Below are positions 5,213 through 6,579 of a stretch of DNA of 6,579 bases, piece by piece (position 1 is the stretch's first letter; each line of letters opens with the position of its first letter). The notes under the pieces were generated by a model. It was not told where the DNA came from, did not search any database, and saw nothing but the letters and a program-made list of their open reading frames with translations. The stretch lies in NCBI GenBank assembly GCA_036258555.1, contig DATADL010000328.1, positions 1 through 6,579 on the forward strand. The letters run 5' to 3'. Source of the DNA: JALZEG01 sp036258555 (GTDB taxonomy: Bacteria; Actinomycetota; CADDZG01; WHSQ01). The position numbers were made by a program, and so were the translations under genes.

Positions 5213-6579
5213 AGCGCGAAAGCGCTCGAAGATGCTGATCCTGGACGGCTACTCCCTGGCTTTCCGCGCGTTCTACGCGCTCCCGGAGGACCTCCAGACC
5301 ACCGACGGGACGAAGACGAACGCGGTCTACGGGTTCACCGCGATGCTGATCAAGCTGCTCCAGGAGCAGAAGCCCGAGTACATCACCGTGTGCTTCGACG
5401 TCGGCGAGCCGCTGGAGCGTTCGGCGGAGTACGCCGACTACAAGAGCAACCGGTCGACGGCGCCCGACGGGTTCGCGGGACAGGTTCCGCTCATCCACGA
5501 GGTCCTGCGCGTGATGCAGATACCGATCTTCGGCGTGCCGGGGCACGAGGCCGACGACGTCATCGCCTGCTTCGCGAAGAGGGCCGCCGCCGACGGCATC
5601 GACGTCCGGATCGTCACGGGCGACCGCGACTTCTTCCAGCTCGTGAGCAAGGACATCCGCGTCCTCTACAACCGGCGCGGGATCACCGACATCGTCGAGA
5701 TGGACCCGAAGGCCGTCGAGGAGCGGTACGGGGTCCCGCCCGCGAAGTACGTCGACCTGAAGGCGCTCGAGGGCGACACCTCCGACAACCTGCCCGGGGT
5801 CCCCGGCGTGGGGACGAAGACGGCGGCGAAGCTCGTCCAGAGGTACGGCTCGGCAGAGGAGGCCGTGGCGCACGCTGCCGAGCAGACGCCGAAGCTGGCG
5901 GCGAACCTCGCCGCGCACGCGGAGCAGGTAGCGGTGAACAAGCGGCTGTCGACGCTCGCCGAGGTCCCGATCGACGCCGAGATCGAGGACCTCCGGATGG
6001 GGCCGTGGGACCTCGAGGAGGTCCGCGAGCTGTACATCTCGCTCGAGTTCCGCACGCTCCTCGAGCGGCTGATGGCGGACCTGCCGGAAGCCGCCGAAGG
6101 TGAGGGAGAGCCGTTCGAGCTCGAGGTCCGCGTCGTCGAGGACGCCGCGGGGATCGAGGACCTCGTGAGCGACCTCCGCGACGCCTCTACCGCGGTGGCC
6201 GTCGACCTCGTCCCGTCGTCGCCGCGCGGCGTTCCCCAGTCACTGGCTTTCTCGTGGGGCGAAGGGCGCGTCGCGTTCGTCAGGACGGGAGCCGGGGGCT
6301 TCGCGCGCGACGAGCTCGCGCCGCTGATCACGTGGCTCGAGGATCCGGGGGCGGTCAAGATCGCGCACGGGGGCCGCGCTCTCACGCTGTCGCTCGATGC
6401 CATGGGAGTCGAGCTCGCGGGGCTCGACCTCGACACGCACATCGCGTCGTACCTGCTCGACCCCGGCGCGCCCGGCTACGCGATCGAGGAGATGGCGCGC
6501 AAGTACACGGGCCGTGAGCTGAAGGCCGTCGCCGGCGTCGACCGCTCGGAGGAGTCGCAGGGCGCGTTCGACCTCGGCG
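5199..6579 (+). CDS. polA: DNA polymerase I, N-terminal half (3' end beyond window)
   Basis: Removes RNA primers and fills gaps in Okazaki-fragment processing and excision repair. 460 codons are visible, about half of the usual 870-930. The 5'-nuclease domain (about 11-300) is intact: Asp16 in ILDGYSLAFRAFYALP, Asp67 in CFDVGEP, the YADYKSNR segment, Glu117/Asp119/Asp120 in HEADDVIA, Asp142/Asp144 in TGDRDFFQLV, and Asp193/Asp196 in EGDTSDNLPGVPGVGTKTA, which leads into the helix-3-turn-helix. A 3'-5' exonuclease-like domain follows (from about 318) but is degenerate: the DTE motif of E. coli is Asp336-Leu-Val, and the Exo II Asn and Asp are replaced (HGGRALTLSLD). Proofreading is therefore probably absent, as in Taq and several actinobacterial Pol I enzymes. 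The polymerase domain is outside the window. ATG at 5199 gives a short basic tail (MSPAKARKRSK); Met12 (5232) is an alternative start. Divergent from the repressor gene, 24 bp apart. Confidence 0.96.
   Translation, partial: MSPAKARKRSKMLILDGYSLAFRAFYALPEDLQTTDGTKTNAVYGFTAMLIKLLQEQKPEYITVCFDVGEPLERSAEYADYKSNRSTAPDGFAGQVPLIHEVLRVMQIPIFGVPGHEADDVIACFAKRAAADGIDVRIVTGDRDFFQLVSKDIRVLYNRRGITDIVEMDPKAVEERYGVPPAKYVDLKALEGDTSDNLPGVPGVGTKTAAKLVQRYGSAEEAVAHAAEQTPKLAANLAAHAEQVAVNKRLSTLAEVPIDAEIEDLRMGPWDLEEVRELYISLEFRTLLERLMADLPEAAEGEGEPFELEVRVVEDAAGIEDLVSDLRDASTAVAVDLVPSSPRGVPQSLAFSWGEGRVAFVRTGAGGFARDELAPLITWLEDPGAVKIAHGGRALTLSLDAMGVELAGLDLDTHIASYLLDPGAPGYAIEEMARKYTGRELKAVAGVDRSEESQGAFDLG
5213..5226. repeat. 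5-bp hairpin with GAAA tetraloop in polA codons 5-10
   Basis: AGCGC (5213-5217), GAAA (5218-5221), GCGCT (5222-5226). In polA RNA this would be a small hairpin with a GNRA-type loop close to the start codon. At DNA level it directly abuts the -35-like hexamer of the divergent repressor promoter. It may simply reflect codons for the Lys/Arg-rich tail. Confidence 0.35.

Noticed and set aside
5175..5918. 248-codon N-terminal extension of the repressor frame, opposite polA
   Set aside because: It runs antisense through conserved polA nuclease motifs, lacks any domain, and DtxR homology starts just after the ATG at 5174.
1..6579. Search for a defence, toxin-antitoxin or selfish-element cassette
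   Set aside because: All six genes belong to recognisable housekeeping or metal/membrane families, with uniform base composition and no integrase, transposase or attachment-like repeats.

Overview
The window is a compact, very GC-rich bacterial chromosome segment (about 70% G+C by eye, codons ending almost always in G or C). GTG starts, gene overlaps of 14-17 bp, a Pol I with a degenerate proofreading domain and possible leaderless start sites all suggest an actinobacterium, perhaps an uncultivated deep-branching one. No species can be named from the sequence alone. Six protein genes fill nearly all of it; two are cut by the window edges. I see no rRNA, tRNA, CRISPR array, insertion sequence or phage gene.

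Left block, plus strand (2-3867): the tail of a periplasmic ferric-iron binding protein of an ABC importer, then a fused two-domain permease (FbpB/SfuB type), then a polytopic membrane protein with a GT-C glycosyltransferase-like N-terminal motif. Each start overlaps the previous stop (14 and 17 bp), so the three look translationally coupled. No ATP-binding subunit follows the permease.

Middle block, minus strand (3854-5174): a DtxR/MntR-type metal-dependent repressor, then, 76 bp downstream of it, a secreted lipoprotein with a cupredoxin (type-1 copper) fold. The lipoprotein gene runs tail to tail into the glycosyltransferase-like gene with a 14-bp overlap. The 76-bp gap holds a perfect 7-bp inverted repeat and several CTAG tetramers, making it a candidate operator or promoter region.

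Right block, plus strand (5199 to the edge): the first 460 codons of DNA polymerase I, divergent from the repressor. Only 24 bp separate the two ATG codons, with an ATG-proximal -10-like element for each direction.

Taken together, an iron importer, a metal-responsive repressor and a copper lipoprotein lie side by side, so a metal-homeostasis theme is plausible, but co-regulation is inferred only from proximity and from the candidate operator. Nothing here is clearly a new system. The points most worth checking are the CTAG-rich gap, the altered metal site of the repressor, and the 24-bp divergent promoter with polA.
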